NCBI RefSeq assembly: GCF_039523075.1
Contig: NZ_BAAAEP010000017.1
Location: 1-64,000 of the forward strand
Origin: Caenispirillum bisanense
GTDB taxonomy: Bacteria > Pseudomonadota > Alphaproteobacteria > Rhodospirillales > Rhodospirillaceae
DNA: 64,000 nt
Direction: 5' to 3'
Position numbers and translations under genes: made by a program. Within the stretch, counting starts at the first letter, position 1. Every line of letters begins with the position of its first letter. The notes under the pieces were generated by a model, which saw only the letters and a program-made list of their open reading frames with translations, was not told the origin of the DNA and did no database searches. Below are positions 42,932 through 51,792 of the stretch, piece after piece.

Positions 42932-44278
42932 CTACTGTTCCACCGGCGCGGCCGGCTTCCAGTCCAGCAACGGCGCCACCGCCGGAGCCGGCGGCGGAGT
43001 CGGCACGCCGCCGGTGGCCAGCGCGCCGCGCAGCGGCAGGCTGAGGATCCGGAAGCCCTGCGCCCCTTCGATGAGCAGCACCGCCTCGGCGGTGCCGCGC
43101 CGTTCCGCCGCCGCCAGGGCCGCGGCGGCCTCGGCCGGGGTCGTCACCGGCTGCTGATCCACCGCCACCACCACCAGCCCCGGCCGCAGCCCGACCACCG
43201 CCGCCGCGCCGCCGGGCTCGGTATCGGTCACCACCACGCCACGGGCGCTGGGGCGCAGGGCGAAACGGCTGACCACCGCCGGCGACAGCGCCGCCACCGT
43301 CGCCTTCAGGGCCGGAATGGGCCGCGCCTGCGGTTCGGTCAGGGTCGGCGCCTCGGCCGCCAGAATGATCTCGCGCTCGCCACCGCCGAGGCCGCGCACC
43401 GACAGGCGGCCGGCAATGGCCTCGCCCTTGGCATCCCCCAGCCGCCGCGCCACTTCGCCGGGACGCAGCCCGGCAGCGGCGGCGGCGCTGTCGTGGGTGA
43501 CGTCGAGCACCATCAGGCTGCCGTCGGGCAGCGGCTGCCAGGACGCCCCGGCGGCCGCCGTCGGTGGCGGCAACGCCCGGCCGTCGAGGGCGACGGCGCG
43601 GTAACCGCGCACCCCCTCCACCAGCAGCAGCGAGGCAGCGGTGAGCGCCGTGTCGGCCACCGACGGGTCGCTCAGCGGCACGCCATCGGCCGCCACCACC
43701 AGATCGCCCGCCTGCAGGCCGGCGCGGGCGGCCGGCGATCCGGCCGCCACCGCCGCCTCCAGCAGGCCGGTGGAGCCCCAGCGGACGGCCGCCTCCTCCC
43801 GCGCCTTCGGCGTCAGGGCGCGCAGCCGCAGGCCGAGGCGCGGCACCACCGCCATCCGTTCGGTTTCAAGGCCCCATCCGGCGGGAAAGGCATCCAGGGT
43901 GACCACCACCGGCAGCGTCTCGCCACGGCGATGGACGGTGGCGCTCACCCGGTCGCCCGGCTTGCGCGCCTGCACCAGCGCCACCACCTGGGCCAGACCG
44001 CTGACCGCCACGCCGTCGTAGGCGGTGAGCACGTCGCCCCGGCGGATGCCGGCGCCATAGGCCGGCCCCCAGGCGAGCAGGTCGCGGACGAACACCCCGG
44101 CCCCGCCGGAAAGGCCGAGGGCGCGGCCCTGTTCCAGGCTCACCGGCTGCACCTCGGCGCCGACGAAGCCATGGGCCGGCGGCGCCTCGCTCGCCCCAAC
44201 GGCGGCAGGCTGGCCCCACAGCAGGGCCACCAAGGCCACAAGCACCGCGCCGCGGCGATGCGGACGGCGAATGTGCAT
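42932..44278 (-). CDS. Exported protein with four tandem PDZ-like domains, no protease
   Basis: A 448-residue protein with a signal peptide (about 1-29). Four PDZ-like units can be outlined: residues 35-130 ('HGFVGAEVQPVS', 'GAGIRRGDVLTAYDGVAV'), 147-232 ('ARAGLQAGDLVVAADGVPL'), 250-310 ('AAAAGLRPGEVARRLGD') and 326-420 ('AAVVGLRPGLVVVAVDQQPV'). No trypsin-like or other catalytic domain is present, so it is not a HtrA protease; the C-terminus is Pro-rich. It probably works as a periplasmic scaffold. The ATG at 44278 follows GGGGAG by seven bases. It lies downstream of a SnoaL-like gene on the same strand. Confidence 0.8.
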   Translation of the reverse strand: MHIRRPHRRGAVLVALVALLWGQPAAVGASEAPPAHGFVGAEVQPVSLEQGRALGLSGGAGVFVRDLLAWGPAYGAGIRRGDVLTAYDGVAVSGLAQVVALVQARKPGDRVSATVHRRGETLPVVVTLDAFPAGWGLETERMAVVPRLGLRLRALTPKAREEAAVRWGSTGLLEAAVAAGSPAARAGLQAGDLVVAADGVPLSDPSVADTALTAASLLLVEGVRGYRAVALDGRALPPPTAAAGASWQPLPDGSLMVLDVTHDSAAAAAGLRPGEVARRLGDAKGEAIAGRLSVRGLGGGEREIILAAEAPTLTEPQARPIPALKATVAALSPAVVSRFALRPSARGVVVTDTEPGGAAAVVGLRPGLVVVAVDQQPVTTPAEAAAALAAAERRGTAEAVLLIEGAQGFRILSLPLRGALATGGVPTPPPAPAVAPLLDWKPAAPVEQ

Positions 44279-44348
44279 CAACGTCTCCCCCACATGTGCC
44301 GCAGCCGCCCCGACGGACGGCCTCCCCACGGCGATGACCGGCGGCCGG

Positions 44349-44765
44349 TCAGTTGATGGCGCCGGAGCCGCCCCCGTCGTCGGGTTCCGGCATGATCTCG
44401 GGCACATAGGCCAGCGGCCCGGCCTGATGATGAACAATCTTCCACACCGCGCCTTCGCGCACCAGCACGTTGGTGGCGCACAGCAGGTCGCCGTCCAGGT
44501 CTTCGTGGCAGGTGACGATGGCCATGTCGCCATGCACCAGCACCTGCGGCGCCAGGCAGCGGATTTCCGGCGTCTGCGGATTTTCCAGGATGGCGCGCCA
44601 GCTTTCCAGCACGCTGTCGCGGCCGACCAGCGGCTCCGCCCCCGGATGAATGCAGCTGAGCGGCGCCGTCTCCGCCCAGGCACCGCGCAGGGTGTCGAAG
44701 TCGCGGGTGGCGAAGGCGCTGTAGAAGGCCTCGACGGTGAACAGGGCGGATGTCGTGTCGGACAT
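44349..44765 (-). CDS. SnoaL-like/NTF2-fold protein
   Basis: A 138-residue NTF2-like protein of the DUF4440/SnoaL type. It starts with a helix ('FTVEAFYSAFATRDFDTLRGAWAE') and continues with strands such as 'IRCLAPQVLVHGDMAIVTCHED' and 'VWKIVHHQAGPLAY'. These folds can hydrolyse, isomerise or simply bind small molecules; no conserved catalytic set lets me choose. The C-terminus is Gly-rich and acidic. Confidence 0.82.
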   Translation of the reverse strand: MSDTTSALFTVEAFYSAFATRDFDTLRGAWAETAPLSCIHPGAEPLVGRDSVLESWRAILENPQTPEIRCLAPQVLVHGDMAIVTCHEDLDGDLLCATNVLVREGAVWKIVHHQAGPLAYVPEIMPEPDDGGGSGAIN

Positions 44766-44865
44766 GAAGGTCCCATATACTGGCGCACGGCCGGCGCGAG
44801 ATGCCGGCCCGTCTCCATCGTGGCCGAGTTCGGCTTCCGTAACAACAGACTAAAGAGAGTGATCC

Positions 44866-45567
44866 ATGCCCGACGCGAGTCTCTTCGGTCCCTCCCTGCG
44901 TCCGCCGGAAGGCGAGCCGGTGCGCCGCCTGGTGGTGCTGCTGCACGGCTACGGCGCCGACGGCAACGACCTGATCGGCCTCGCGCCGGCGCTGGCGCCG
45001 TCGCTGCCGGGCACCGCCTTCCACAGCCCGCACGCGCCGCTGCCGTGCGAGATGGCGCCCTACGGCCGCCAGTGGTTCTCGCTGTCGGCCTACGACCCCG
45101 ACATGCTGCGCCGCCGGCCGGAGACGCTCGGCCCGGTCTATGCCCGCATGGTGGAGGGCGCCGCCGCCGCCGCGCCGGTGCTGGATGCCTACCTCGACGG
45201 CCTGCTCGACCACTACGGGCTGGAGGACGACCGGCTGGCGCTGGTTGGGTTCAGCCAGGGCACCATGATGGCGCTGCACGTCGCCCTGCGCCGCGCCCGC
45301 CCCTGCGCCGGGGTGGTCGGATTCTCCGGCGCGCTGCTGGGCGACGGCGATCTGGCGGCGGCAACCGTGTCGCGCCCGCCGGTGCTGCTGGTCCACGGCC
45401 TCGCCGACGAGGTGGTGCCGCCGGAAGCCATGGGCCTCACCGAGTCGGCCCTGCGGGCGGCGGGGGTGGAGGTGGCCGCCCACGGCCGGCCGGGCCTGCC
45501 GCACGGCATCGACGACGACGGCCTTGCGCTGGCGCGCGACTTCCTGGTCCGCCGCCTGGCCGACTGA
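44866..45567 (+). CDS. Phospholipase/carboxylesterase family alpha/beta hydrolase
   Basis: A 233-residue esterase like YpfH. The catalytic triad is visible: Ser130 in 'LVGFSQGTMM', Asp181 in 'HGLADEVVPP' and His213 in 'GLPHGIDDD'. The oxyanion region is 'LLHGYGADGNDL'. No signal peptide, so cytoplasmic. It hydrolyses short-chain esters or thioesters; the natural substrate is unknown. The SnoaL-like gene is divergent; the GST gene is convergent. Confidence 0.93.
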   Translation: MPDASLFGPSLRPPEGEPVRRLVVLLHGYGADGNDLIGLAPALAPSLPGTAFHSPHAPLPCEMAPYGRQWFSLSAYDPDMLRRRPETLGPVYARMVEGAAAAAPVLDAYLDGLLDHYGLEDDRLALVGFSQGTMMALHVALRRARPCAGVVGFSGALLGDGDLAAATVSRPPVLLVHGLADEVVPPEAMGLTESALRAAGVEVAAHGRPGLPHGIDDDGLALARDFLVRRLAD

Positions 45568-45580
45568 GGCGCGGGGCCGT

Positions 45581-46234
45581 TTACACCTCGGCGTGCGGGA
45601 TGGTCCACGGTTCGGCGGCGGCGTCGGCGTACCATTCCTGCATGGCCGGCAGGTCGAGCACCGCCTGCATGTAGTCGCCGCACGGCTCGTCCACCGCCAC
45701 GCCATAGGTGCGGAAGCGGGTCACCACCGGCGCATACATGGCATCGGCCGCCGTGAAGCCGCCGAACAGGAACGGGCCGCCGGCCCCGAACTCCGCCCGC
45801 GTGTCGCGCCAGATGGCCTGCACGCGGGCGACGTCGGCGGCCAGGGCGCCCTCCACCGTCACCTTGCCGCTCAGATCCTTGCGGCAGTTCATGGGCATGG
45901 CGGAGCGCAGGGCGGTGAAGCCGCTGTGCATCTCGGCGGCGATGCAGCGGGCGCGGGTGCGGGCCTCCGCCTCCGACGGCCAAAGGCGCAGGGTCGGGTG
46001 GCGGTCGGCGAGGTATTCCAGGATGGCGAGGCTGTCCCACACCACCGTGCCGGCGTCCAGCAGCACCGGCACCTTGCCGGCCGGCGAGGCCTCCAGCAGC
46101 GCCGCCTTCCAGTCGCCCTCATAGAGCGGGACCACCTGCTCGTCGAAGGCGATGCCCTTCACCTTCAGGGCCAGCCACGGCCGCAGCGACCACGACGAAT
46201 AGGTCTTGTTGCCGATCACGAGCTTGAGGGTCAT
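45581..46234 (-). CDS. Glutathione S-transferase
   Basis: A 217-residue GST of the zeta/beta-like group. The thioredoxin-like N-domain begins 'LKLVIGNKTYSSWSLRPWLALKV' with a Ser-rich active site, and 'PAGKVPVLLDAG' and 'VWDSLAILEYLADRHP' form the glutathione site; the C-domain is helical. Substrate unknown. The start at 46234 matches the family; upstream codons in frame would add a basic tail. A hybrid histidine kinase gene precedes it on the same strand. Confidence 0.9.
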   Translation of the reverse strand: MTLKLVIGNKTYSSWSLRPWLALKVKGIAFDEQVVPLYEGDWKAALLEASPAGKVPVLLDAGTVVWDSLAILEYLADRHPTLRLWPSEAEARTRARCIAAEMHSGFTALRSAMPMNCRKDLSGKVTVEGALAADVARVQAIWRDTRAEFGAGGPFLFGGFTAADAMYAPVVTRFRTYGVAVDEPCGDYMQAVLDLPAMQEWYADAAAEPWTIPHAEV

Positions 46235-46330
46235 GGCGGGAATCGTCCTTCTTGCGCGGCTGAAAGCGAGGATCCGCCACCTTAGCCGCCGCCGCACCCG
46301 GCCGCCAGGGCCACTGGCGACGGCCGCCGG

Positions 46331-47866
46331 TCAGCCGGCGGCGGTGCGGCCGAGCAGCCGGGTCAGGGCGCCGTGCAGGTCGCCGACGTCGATGGGCTTG
46401 TGCAGCAGCATGCACCCCGCCGCCAGGGTGGCGCGCAGGCGATCCGGGTCGGTATCGCCGGTGACCACCAGGGCCGGCACCGCATGGCCCAGTTCGGCCG
46501 AGACGGCGGCCGCCACCGCCAGCCCGTCCATGCCGCCGGGCAGCCGCAGGTCGGCGATCACCACGTCCGGCCGCGCCCGCGCCTCCGCCAGGGCGGCCAG
46601 CAGGTCCGCCCCGTTGGCGGCGGCGATGACCGTGCACTGCCAGTCTTGCAGCAGCGACACCAGCGCCCGCCGCACCGCCGGATCATCCTCCACCACCGCC
46701 ACCGTGCCGCCCAGGACCGGCGCCGGCGGCTGACCCGCCGCCACCGCCGCTGCCAGGTCCGCCGCGGCAGGAGCGGCCGGCTCCAGCGCCGCCGGTACGG
46801 TGACGGCAAACACCGACCCGCGCCCCACCCGCGACTTCACCTCCACCGGATGCCCGAGGGCGCGGCAGGCGCGGTCGACGATGGCGAGGCCAAGGCCGAG
46901 GCCCTCGCGCCGTTCGCGGGCCGGGTTGCCGACCTGGTAGAACTCCTGGAAGATCAGGTCGAGCTGGTCCGGCGGAATGCCGATGCCGCTGTCCCACACC
47001 TCCAGCCGCACCGACTGGCCGCGCCGGCGGGCGCCGACCACCAGCCCGCCGCGGCGGGTGTAGGAGATGGCATTGACCACCAGATTGCCCAGCACCCGGC
47101 GCAGCAGCATGGGGTCGCTGCGCACCACGCAATCGGTATCCCGCAGCCGCAGGCGCAGGCCGGCCCGTTCCGCCACCGCGCCGAAATCCCGGCGCAGCTG
47201 GACGAAGACCTCGCGCAGCGGCACGTCGGTCACCCGCACCTGGGTCATGCCGGCGTCGAACTTGCTCATGTCCAGCAGGCCGTTGAGCAGCGACGACAGG
47301 GTGGCGACGCTCTCGCGGATGTTGCCCACCACCTCCCGCGCCGTCGGGTCCAGGTCGCGCCGTTCCAGCCGGCTGACGAACAGCGCCAGCGCCTGCAGCG
47401 GCTGGCGCAGGTCATGGCTGGCGGAGGCGAGGAAGCGGGATCGCGACAGCGCCGCCTGTTCCGCCGCGTGGCGGGCCTCCTCGCGCAGGCGCTCGGCCTC
47501 GATGCGGGTGGTGACGTCGTTGAGGATGGCGATGAAGCCGATGACCCGGCCGTCGGCGCGGTCGCGCTTGTAGGTCCAGTGCACCTCCACCACGATCTGG
47601 CGGCCGTCGCGGGTGAAGCTGCTGTTGAGGTAGGGTTGCGGCTCCGGTTGGGTCTCCACCAGCCGCGCCAGATCGGCGCGCAGGCGCTCGCCGTCGGCCT
47701 CCGGCACCAGGTCGAGGATGCTGCGCCCGACCAGCGTCCCCGGCTCGTAGCCGAGCAGGCGATGGTGGGCGGGGTTGCTGTAGAGGATCGTGCCGTCGAC
47801 GGCGATCTCGTAGATGCCGTTCGGCGCCATCTCCAGGATGGAGTCCTTCAGATCCCCAGGCTGCAC
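46331..47866 (-). CDS. PAS hybrid histidine kinase with receiver domain
   Basis: About 511 residues. An N-terminal PAS domain (about 10-130, ending 'FIAILNDVTTRIEAERLREEA') is followed by HisKA with the phospho-accepting His in 'SASHDLRQPLQALALFV', an ATPase domain ('LVVNAISYTRRGG', 'DSGIGIPPDQ', 'GLGLGLAIVDRACR') and a C-terminal receiver domain ('VIADLRLPGGMDGLAVA' with its Asp). There is no membrane segment, so it is soluble. This HDLRQPLQAL type belongs to the NahK/RetS-interacting kinase group. The GTG at 47866 was chosen over one at 47890 because GGGAG lies nine bases ahead. Confidence 0.9.
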   Translation of the reverse strand: MQPGDLKDSILEMAPNGIYEIAVDGTILYSNPAHHRLLGYEPGTLVGRSILDLVPEADGERLRADLARLVETQPEPQPYLNSSFTRDGRQIVVEVHWTYKRDRADGRVIGFIAILNDVTTRIEAERLREEARHAAEQAALSRSRFLASASHDLRQPLQALALFVSRLERRDLDPTAREVVGNIRESVATLSSLLNGLLDMSKFDAGMTQVRVTDVPLREVFVQLRRDFGAVAERAGLRLRLRDTDCVVRSDPMLLRRVLGNLVVNAISYTRRGGLVVGARRRGQSVRLEVWDSGIGIPPDQLDLIFQEFYQVGNPARERREGLGLGLAIVDRACRALGHPVEVKSRVGRGSVFAVTVPAALEPAAPAAADLAAAVAAGQPPAPVLGGTVAVVEDDPAVRRALVSLLQDWQCTVIAAANGADLLAALAEARARPDVVIADLRLPGGMDGLAVAAAVSAELGHAVPALVVTGDTDPDRLRATLAAGCMLLHKPIDVGDLHGALTRLLGRTAAG

Positions 47867-48234
47867 CTTCCGTGTCTCCCAGTGCTGCACCGCGCCGGCG
47901 GCGGCCCCGCTTTCACCCTAGCGCCTGTTTTGCGCAATGGGAACGCCGCAGCTGCGAATTTTGATCGCGACAGAATGGAGCGGCCATGGCCGGGCCGTTA
48001 AGCGCGACGGAAGACATATGTCCGACATACCGCCGGCCAATCGACCGCCCTCGCCGGCTGCACGAATAGACAGGACACACTTTATGACGTTTGGACAGCA
48101 ACTGGCGGCTCATACCATGGTACCGGTTGCGGTCCCCCCGACCCGGCCGGTTACTGCAAAACGAAAACCGCCGGCGCGGCGGCCGGCGGTTCGCATAGGT
48201 ACGGGCGAGTGTGCGGGGACGCCCGGCGCGGCCG
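47867..48234. other. Intergenic region between the hybrid kinase and acyl-CoA ligase genes
   Basis: These 368 bases hold a terminator (48166-48191) for the ligase gene and AT-rich patches around 47960 and 48080, where a kinase promoter may lie. No small ORF or RNA gene convinced me. Confidence 0.5.
48166..48191 (-). terminator. Intrinsic terminator of the acyl-CoA ligase gene
   Basis: The stem AACCGCCGGC/GCCGGCGGTT with a 6-base loop is followed on the minus strand by TTCGTTTTG. Confidence 0.8.
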
Positions 48235-49890
48235 TCAGGCCGACCCGCGCTCCACGAGGTAATCGGCGAAGCGGTCGCGCAGGGTGGTCTTCTGCAGCTT
48301 GCCGGTGGCGGTGTGGGGCAGTTCGTCCACCACCACCACGTCGTCGGGCATCCACCAGCGGGCGACCTTGCCCTCGAACCACGCCAGCAGCGCCTTGGGG
48401 TCGATCTGGCGGCCGTCGCGCGGCACCACGATGAGCAGCGGCCGTTCGTCCCACTTGGGATGGCGGGCGGCGATGACGGCGGCCTCGGCGACATCGGGGT
48501 GGCCGACGGCGATGTTCTCCAGTTCGATGGAGCTGATCCACTCGCCGCCCGACTTCACCACGTCCTTGGTCCGGTCGGTGATGCGCATGTAGCCGTCGGG
48601 GTCGATGGTGGCGACGTCGCCGGTGCGGAACCAGCCGTCGGCATCGTGGGTTTCCGCCACCTCGTCCTCGCGGCCGAAGTAGGCACGGCACACCCACGGC
48701 CCCCGGACCATCAGGTTGCCGAAGGACTTGCCATCCCACGGCAGTTCACGGCCGTCGCCGTCGACGATCTTCATGTCGACGCCGAAGATGGCGCGGCCCT
48801 GGCTGAGCTTGGCCTGGGTCAGCGCAGCGCCGGTCAGCTGCTGCTGCGCCGGCTTCAGGCTGTTGTAGGTGCCGAGCGGGCTCATCTCGGTCATGCCCCA
48901 GGCGTGGTCGACGCGCACGCCGTATTCCGCCTCGAAGCTCTGCATCAGCATCTCGGGGCAGGCCGAGCCGCCGATGATCAGCCGCTGCACGCTGTTGATG
49001 CGGGTGCCGCTGCGCCGCAGGTGGTCGAGCAGGCCGAGCCACACCGTCGGCACGCCGAGCGCCGCCGTCACCCCCTCGCCCTCCATCAGCGCCTGCAGGC
49101 TGGCGCCGTCCATGTGGGGGCCGGGCATCACCAGCGTCACCCCCGCCGCCGGCGCCGCATAGGGCGTGCCCCAGGCATTGACGTGGAACATGGGCACCAC
49201 CGGCAGCACCTTGTCCGCCGCCCGCAGGCCCAGCACGTCCGGCGCATTGACGCCCAGCGCGTGCAGCACCGTGGAGCGATGGCTGTAGAGCACGCCCTTC
49301 GGGTGCCCGGTGGTGCCGGAGGTGTAGCAGAGCGACGAGGCGGTGTTCTCGTCGAACTCCGGCCAGGTGTACTCGGCATCGGCGGCGGCCAGCATCTCTT
49401 CGTAGCACAGCACCTCCACCCCCGGCCGCACCGCGACGGTGGCCGGCATGTGGTCGCGGTCGGTCATGACGACGACGGCGCGGACGCACTCGGGCAGGCG
49501 GTCGCCCAGCTTCTCCACCAGCGGCACGAAGGTCAGGTCGACGAACAGGTGGGTGTCGGCGGCATGGCCGATGATGTAGGCGATCTGGTCGGGAAACAGG
49601 CGCGGGTTGATGGTGTGGCAGATCGCCCCCTGGCCGGAGACGCCGTAGTACAGTTCCAGGTGGCGGTAGGTGTTCCACGCCAGCGTGCCGATGCGCTCGC
49701 CCGGCTGCACGCCGCGCGCCAGCAGCGCCCGCGCCAGCCGCTTGGCGCGCTGTTCCGCCTCGGCATAGGTGTAGCGGTGGATGCCGCCTTCGACGGTATT
49801 GGTGACCACTCCGGCGTCACGATGATGCCGGGCCGCGTGGCTGAGAATGGACGCGATCATCAGCGGCCGGCCCTGCATGAGTCCCAGCAT
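48235..49890 (-). CDS. Acyl-CoA ligase (medium/long-chain, DmdB-like)
   Basis: A 551-residue adenylate-forming enzyme. The ATP motif is 'CYTSGTTGHPKGVLYSHRS', then 'HAWGMTEMSPLGTYN', 'WFRTGDVATIDPDGYMRITDRTKDVVKSGGEWIS' and the catalytic C-terminal Lys in 'TATGKLQKTTLR'. The 'AWNTYRHLELYYGVSGQGAICHTINPRL' block fits the FadK/DmdB branch that uses medium-chain or methylthiopropionate substrates; long-chain activity is also possible. The ATG at 49890 has GGAGG six bases ahead. It starts beta-oxidation-type metabolism of an imported acid. Confidence 0.93.
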   Translation of the reverse strand: MLGLMQGRPLMIASILSHAARHHRDAGVVTNTVEGGIHRYTYAEAEQRAKRLARALLARGVQPGERIGTLAWNTYRHLELYYGVSGQGAICHTINPRLFPDQIAYIIGHAADTHLFVDLTFVPLVEKLGDRLPECVRAVVVMTDRDHMPATVAVRPGVEVLCYEEMLAAADAEYTWPEFDENTASSLCYTSGTTGHPKGVLYSHRSTVLHALGVNAPDVLGLRAADKVLPVVPMFHVNAWGTPYAAPAAGVTLVMPGPHMDGASLQALMEGEGVTAALGVPTVWLGLLDHLRRSGTRINSVQRLIIGGSACPEMLMQSFEAEYGVRVDHAWGMTEMSPLGTYNSLKPAQQQLTGAALTQAKLSQGRAIFGVDMKIVDGDGRELPWDGKSFGNLMVRGPWVCRAYFGREDEVAETHDADGWFRTGDVATIDPDGYMRITDRTKDVVKSGGEWISSIELENIAVGHPDVAEAAVIAARHPKWDERPLLIVVPRDGRQIDPKALLAWFEGKVARWWMPDDVVVVDELPHTATGKLQKTTLRDRFADYLVERGSA

Positions 49891-50020
49891 CTGCTACCTC
49901 CCGATTGGATTGGTTGCGCCGACGGCCTCTGACGGGCCGGTGCCGCTCCATACTTGACCACCGGAGGGGGATTCCGCAACCGCAGGATGGGCGGGCGGAG
50001 TTGCGGGTCAGCCGCAAACG

Positions 50021-50049
50021 ACAAAGCCCCGGCACTGCCGGGGCTTTGT
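50021..50049 (-). terminator. Terminator of the tRNA-Ser gene
   Basis: The stem ACAAAGCCCCGG/CCGGGGCTTTGT with a 5-base loop lies five bases after the encoded CCA; the minus-strand 3' side is CTTTGTCGTTTG. Confidence 0.85.
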
Positions 50050-50054
50050 AGAGA

Positions 50055-50146
50055 TGGCGGACAGGCCGGGATTCGAACCCGGGGTACGAGTTTCCTCGTA
50101 CGACGGTTTAGCAAACCGCTGGTTTAAGCCACTCACCCACCTGTCC
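50055..50146 (-). tRNA. tRNA-Ser(GCU)
   Basis: A 92-base class II tRNA. The acceptor stem is GGACAGG/CCTGTCC with discriminator G and a genome-encoded CCA (complement of 50055-50057). The anticodon loop TTGCTAA gives anticodon GCU, reading AGC/AGU serine codons. The long variable arm (GTACGAGGAAACTCGTAC) and the T arm GGTTCGAATCC are present. It stands alone between two protein genes on the minus strand. Confidence 0.96.
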
Positions 50147-50217
50147 GCGCGGTGAGGCGGACCTTATACGGGCCAGCCCCCAACGTTGTCAACCGACTAT
50201 GAAGAGGCTGCCGCCGC

Positions 50218-50709
50218 TCAGCGCGAAATGTCGTCCGACACCACGCCGGGGGTGATGCGGCGCAGTTCGTCCAGCGTCGTGCGGAACACACAATGGGGGT
50301 GGCCGGCCGCCGCCCACACCGCGTCGAACCGCCCCAGGCTGGCGTCGATGGCCGTCGGCAGCACCGCCGGATGCCCCACCGGCGCCACGCCGCCGATGGC
50401 GAAGCCGGTGGCATCCCGCACCACCGCCGCATCGGCCCGCCGCACGCCGCCCTCCAGCCCCAGCACCGGCGGCAGCGCCTCCGGCACGCACTGGCGGTCA
50501 CCGGCCACCAGGGCCAGCACCGGCTGCCCGGCCACCGTGAACACCAGCGACTTGACGATGGCCCCCAGCGGCACCCCCAGGCTGTCCGCCGCCTCCTGGG
50601 CCGTGCGGGCGCTGGTGGGCAGGGCCATCACCTCGTGCAGGGCACCGACGTCGGCCAGGGCCTCGCGCACCCGGCGGACGGAGGCGTTCTCAAGGTAACT
50701 GTCGCTCAT
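50218..50709 (-). CDS. YbaK/EbsC-type aminoacyl-tRNA editing protein
   Basis: A 163-residue YbaK-domain protein, a family that hydrolyses mischarged aminoacyl-tRNAs (usually Cys- or Ala-tRNA-Pro). Seen are 'LGVPLGAIVKSLVFTVAGQPVLALVAGD' with the essential Lys, 'ATGFAIGGVAPVGHP' and the final 'TLDELRRITPGVVSDIS'-like end. The start 'MSDSYLENASVRRV' at 50709 fits the family. It lies after oxyR on the same strand and before tRNA-Ser; the link to that tRNA is only positional. Confidence 0.92.
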   Translation of the reverse strand: MSDSYLENASVRRVREALADVGALHEVMALPTSARTAQEAADSLGVPLGAIVKSLVFTVAGQPVLALVAGDRQCVPEALPPVLGLEGGVRRADAAVVRDATGFAIGGVAPVGHPAVLPTAIDASLGRFDAVWAAAGHPHCVFRTTLDELRRITPGVVSDDISR

Positions 50710-50743
50710 GGCGGAAACTCCGGCGTAAGGGGTCGAGGCGTCC

Positions 50744-51676
50744 TCAGCGGTCGGGGGCGACCACCGCCTTTTCGGGCGCATGGTCCTTCAGCAGCGTGGC
50801 GAGCAGGCGGAAATCGCGGCGGCGGGCGGCGCCGGGGCGCCAGCACAGGGCGACGGTGCGGGCGGCGCGGGCCATTTCCAGGTCGCGCACCACCACCGGC
50901 GCCCCCCGCCCCACCTCCACCGGCACCGCCGAGCGCGGCAGCAGGGTGATGCCGAGGCCGTTGCCGACCATCTGCACCAGAGTGTTGAGGCTGGTGGCCT
51001 GGAAGCTTTCATTGGCGCCGGGGCGGCGGATGAGGCTGCAGGCCTGCAGACTGTGTTCGCGCAAGCAATGGCCGTCCTCCAGCATCAGCACCGTCTCGCC
51101 GGCAAGAGCTTCCTCCGGCACCCGCGCCAGGGCGGCGAAGGGGTGATCGGCGGGGGCCGCCACCACCACATCCTCGTCCCACAGCGGCAGCGTCTCCAGG
51201 TCGCCGACGTCATAGGGCAGCGCCAGCAGCGCCACATCCAGCCGCCCGTCGCCCAGCTGTTCCAGCAGCCGGGCGGTCTGGTCCTCGCGCAGGAACAGCT
51301 TGAGGTCGGGGTAGGCATCGCGCACCGCCGGCAGCACCCGCGGCAGCACATACGGGCCGATGGTGGGGATGACGCCCAGGCGCAGTGGCCCGCTCAGCGG
51401 CTCGGCGGCGGCGGCGGCCACATCCACCAGCGCCTCGGCATCGGCCAGGATGCGGCGGGCGCGGGCGACGATGTCCTCCCCCAGCGGCGTCAGCACGACC
51501 TGGCGCTTGGTGCGGCGTTCCAGCACGCGGACCCGCAGCAGGGTCTCCAGTTCCTGGATGCCGGCCGACAGGGTGGACTGGGTGACCAGGCACTGCTCCG
51601 CCGCCCGGCCGAAATGCAGCGTTTCGGCCACCGTCACCAGATAGCGGAGCTGACGCAGCGTCGGGAGCGGCTTCAT
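50744..51676 (-). CDS. oxyR: Hydrogen peroxide-sensing regulator OxyR
   Basis: A 310-residue LysR-type regulator. The N-terminal helix-turn-helix is 'HFGRAAEQCLVTQSTLSAGIQELE'. The redox-sensing motif of OxyR is conserved: 'MLEDGHCLREHSLQAC' puts the two cysteines at residues 204 and 213, with the same nine-residue spacing as Cys199/Cys208 in E. coli, so it can form the activating disulfide. It is divergent from dps, a standard OxyR target, with a shared promoter region of about 115 bases. Confidence 0.95.
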   Translation of the reverse strand: MKPLPTLRQLRYLVTVAETLHFGRAAEQCLVTQSTLSAGIQELETLLRVRVLERRTKRQVVLTPLGEDIVARARRILADAEALVDVAAAAAEPLSGPLRLGVIPTIGPYVLPRVLPAVRDAYPDLKLFLREDQTARLLEQLGDGRLDVALLALPYDVGDLETLPLWDEDVVVAAPADHPFAALARVPEEALAGETVLMLEDGHCLREHSLQACSLIRRPGANESFQATSLNTLVQMVGNGLGITLLPRSAVPVEVGRGAPVVVRDLEMARAARTVALCWRPGAARRRDFRLLATLLKDHAPEKAVVAPDR

Positions 51677-51683
51677 GGGGTAT

Positions 51684-51694
51684 TTATCCGATAA
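51684..51694. promoter_or_regulatory. TTATCCGATAA palindrome in the oxyR-dps gap
   Basis: An 11-base palindrome (TTATC-C-GATAA) lies 8 bases from the oxyR start, with GGATAA recurring at 51713-51718 nearer dps. OxyR sites contain ATAG/CTAT-like halves, so this is a fair candidate for part of an OxyR site; unproven. Confidence 0.35.
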
Positions 51695-51722
51695 AAACGA
51701 TCATTCCCGGCAGGATAACCCA

Positions 51723-51752
51723 TTGGAAGTTGCGACCGCCAGGGTCTATCTT
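51723..51752 (+). promoter_or_regulatory. Likely promoter of dps
   Basis: TTGGAA (51723-51728), 18 bases, TATCTT (51747-51752). The start would be near 51759. OxyR bound just upstream could contact the polymerase. Confidence 0.5.
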
Positions 51753-51792
51753 TCTTCCATTCTTTGAATGGGGATTATCAGGGAGATCGCAC

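Noticed and set aside
50189..50781. OxyR and YbaK as one operon regulating tRNA editing
   Set aside because: They are only 34 bases apart on the same strand, but adjacency alone gives no functional link.
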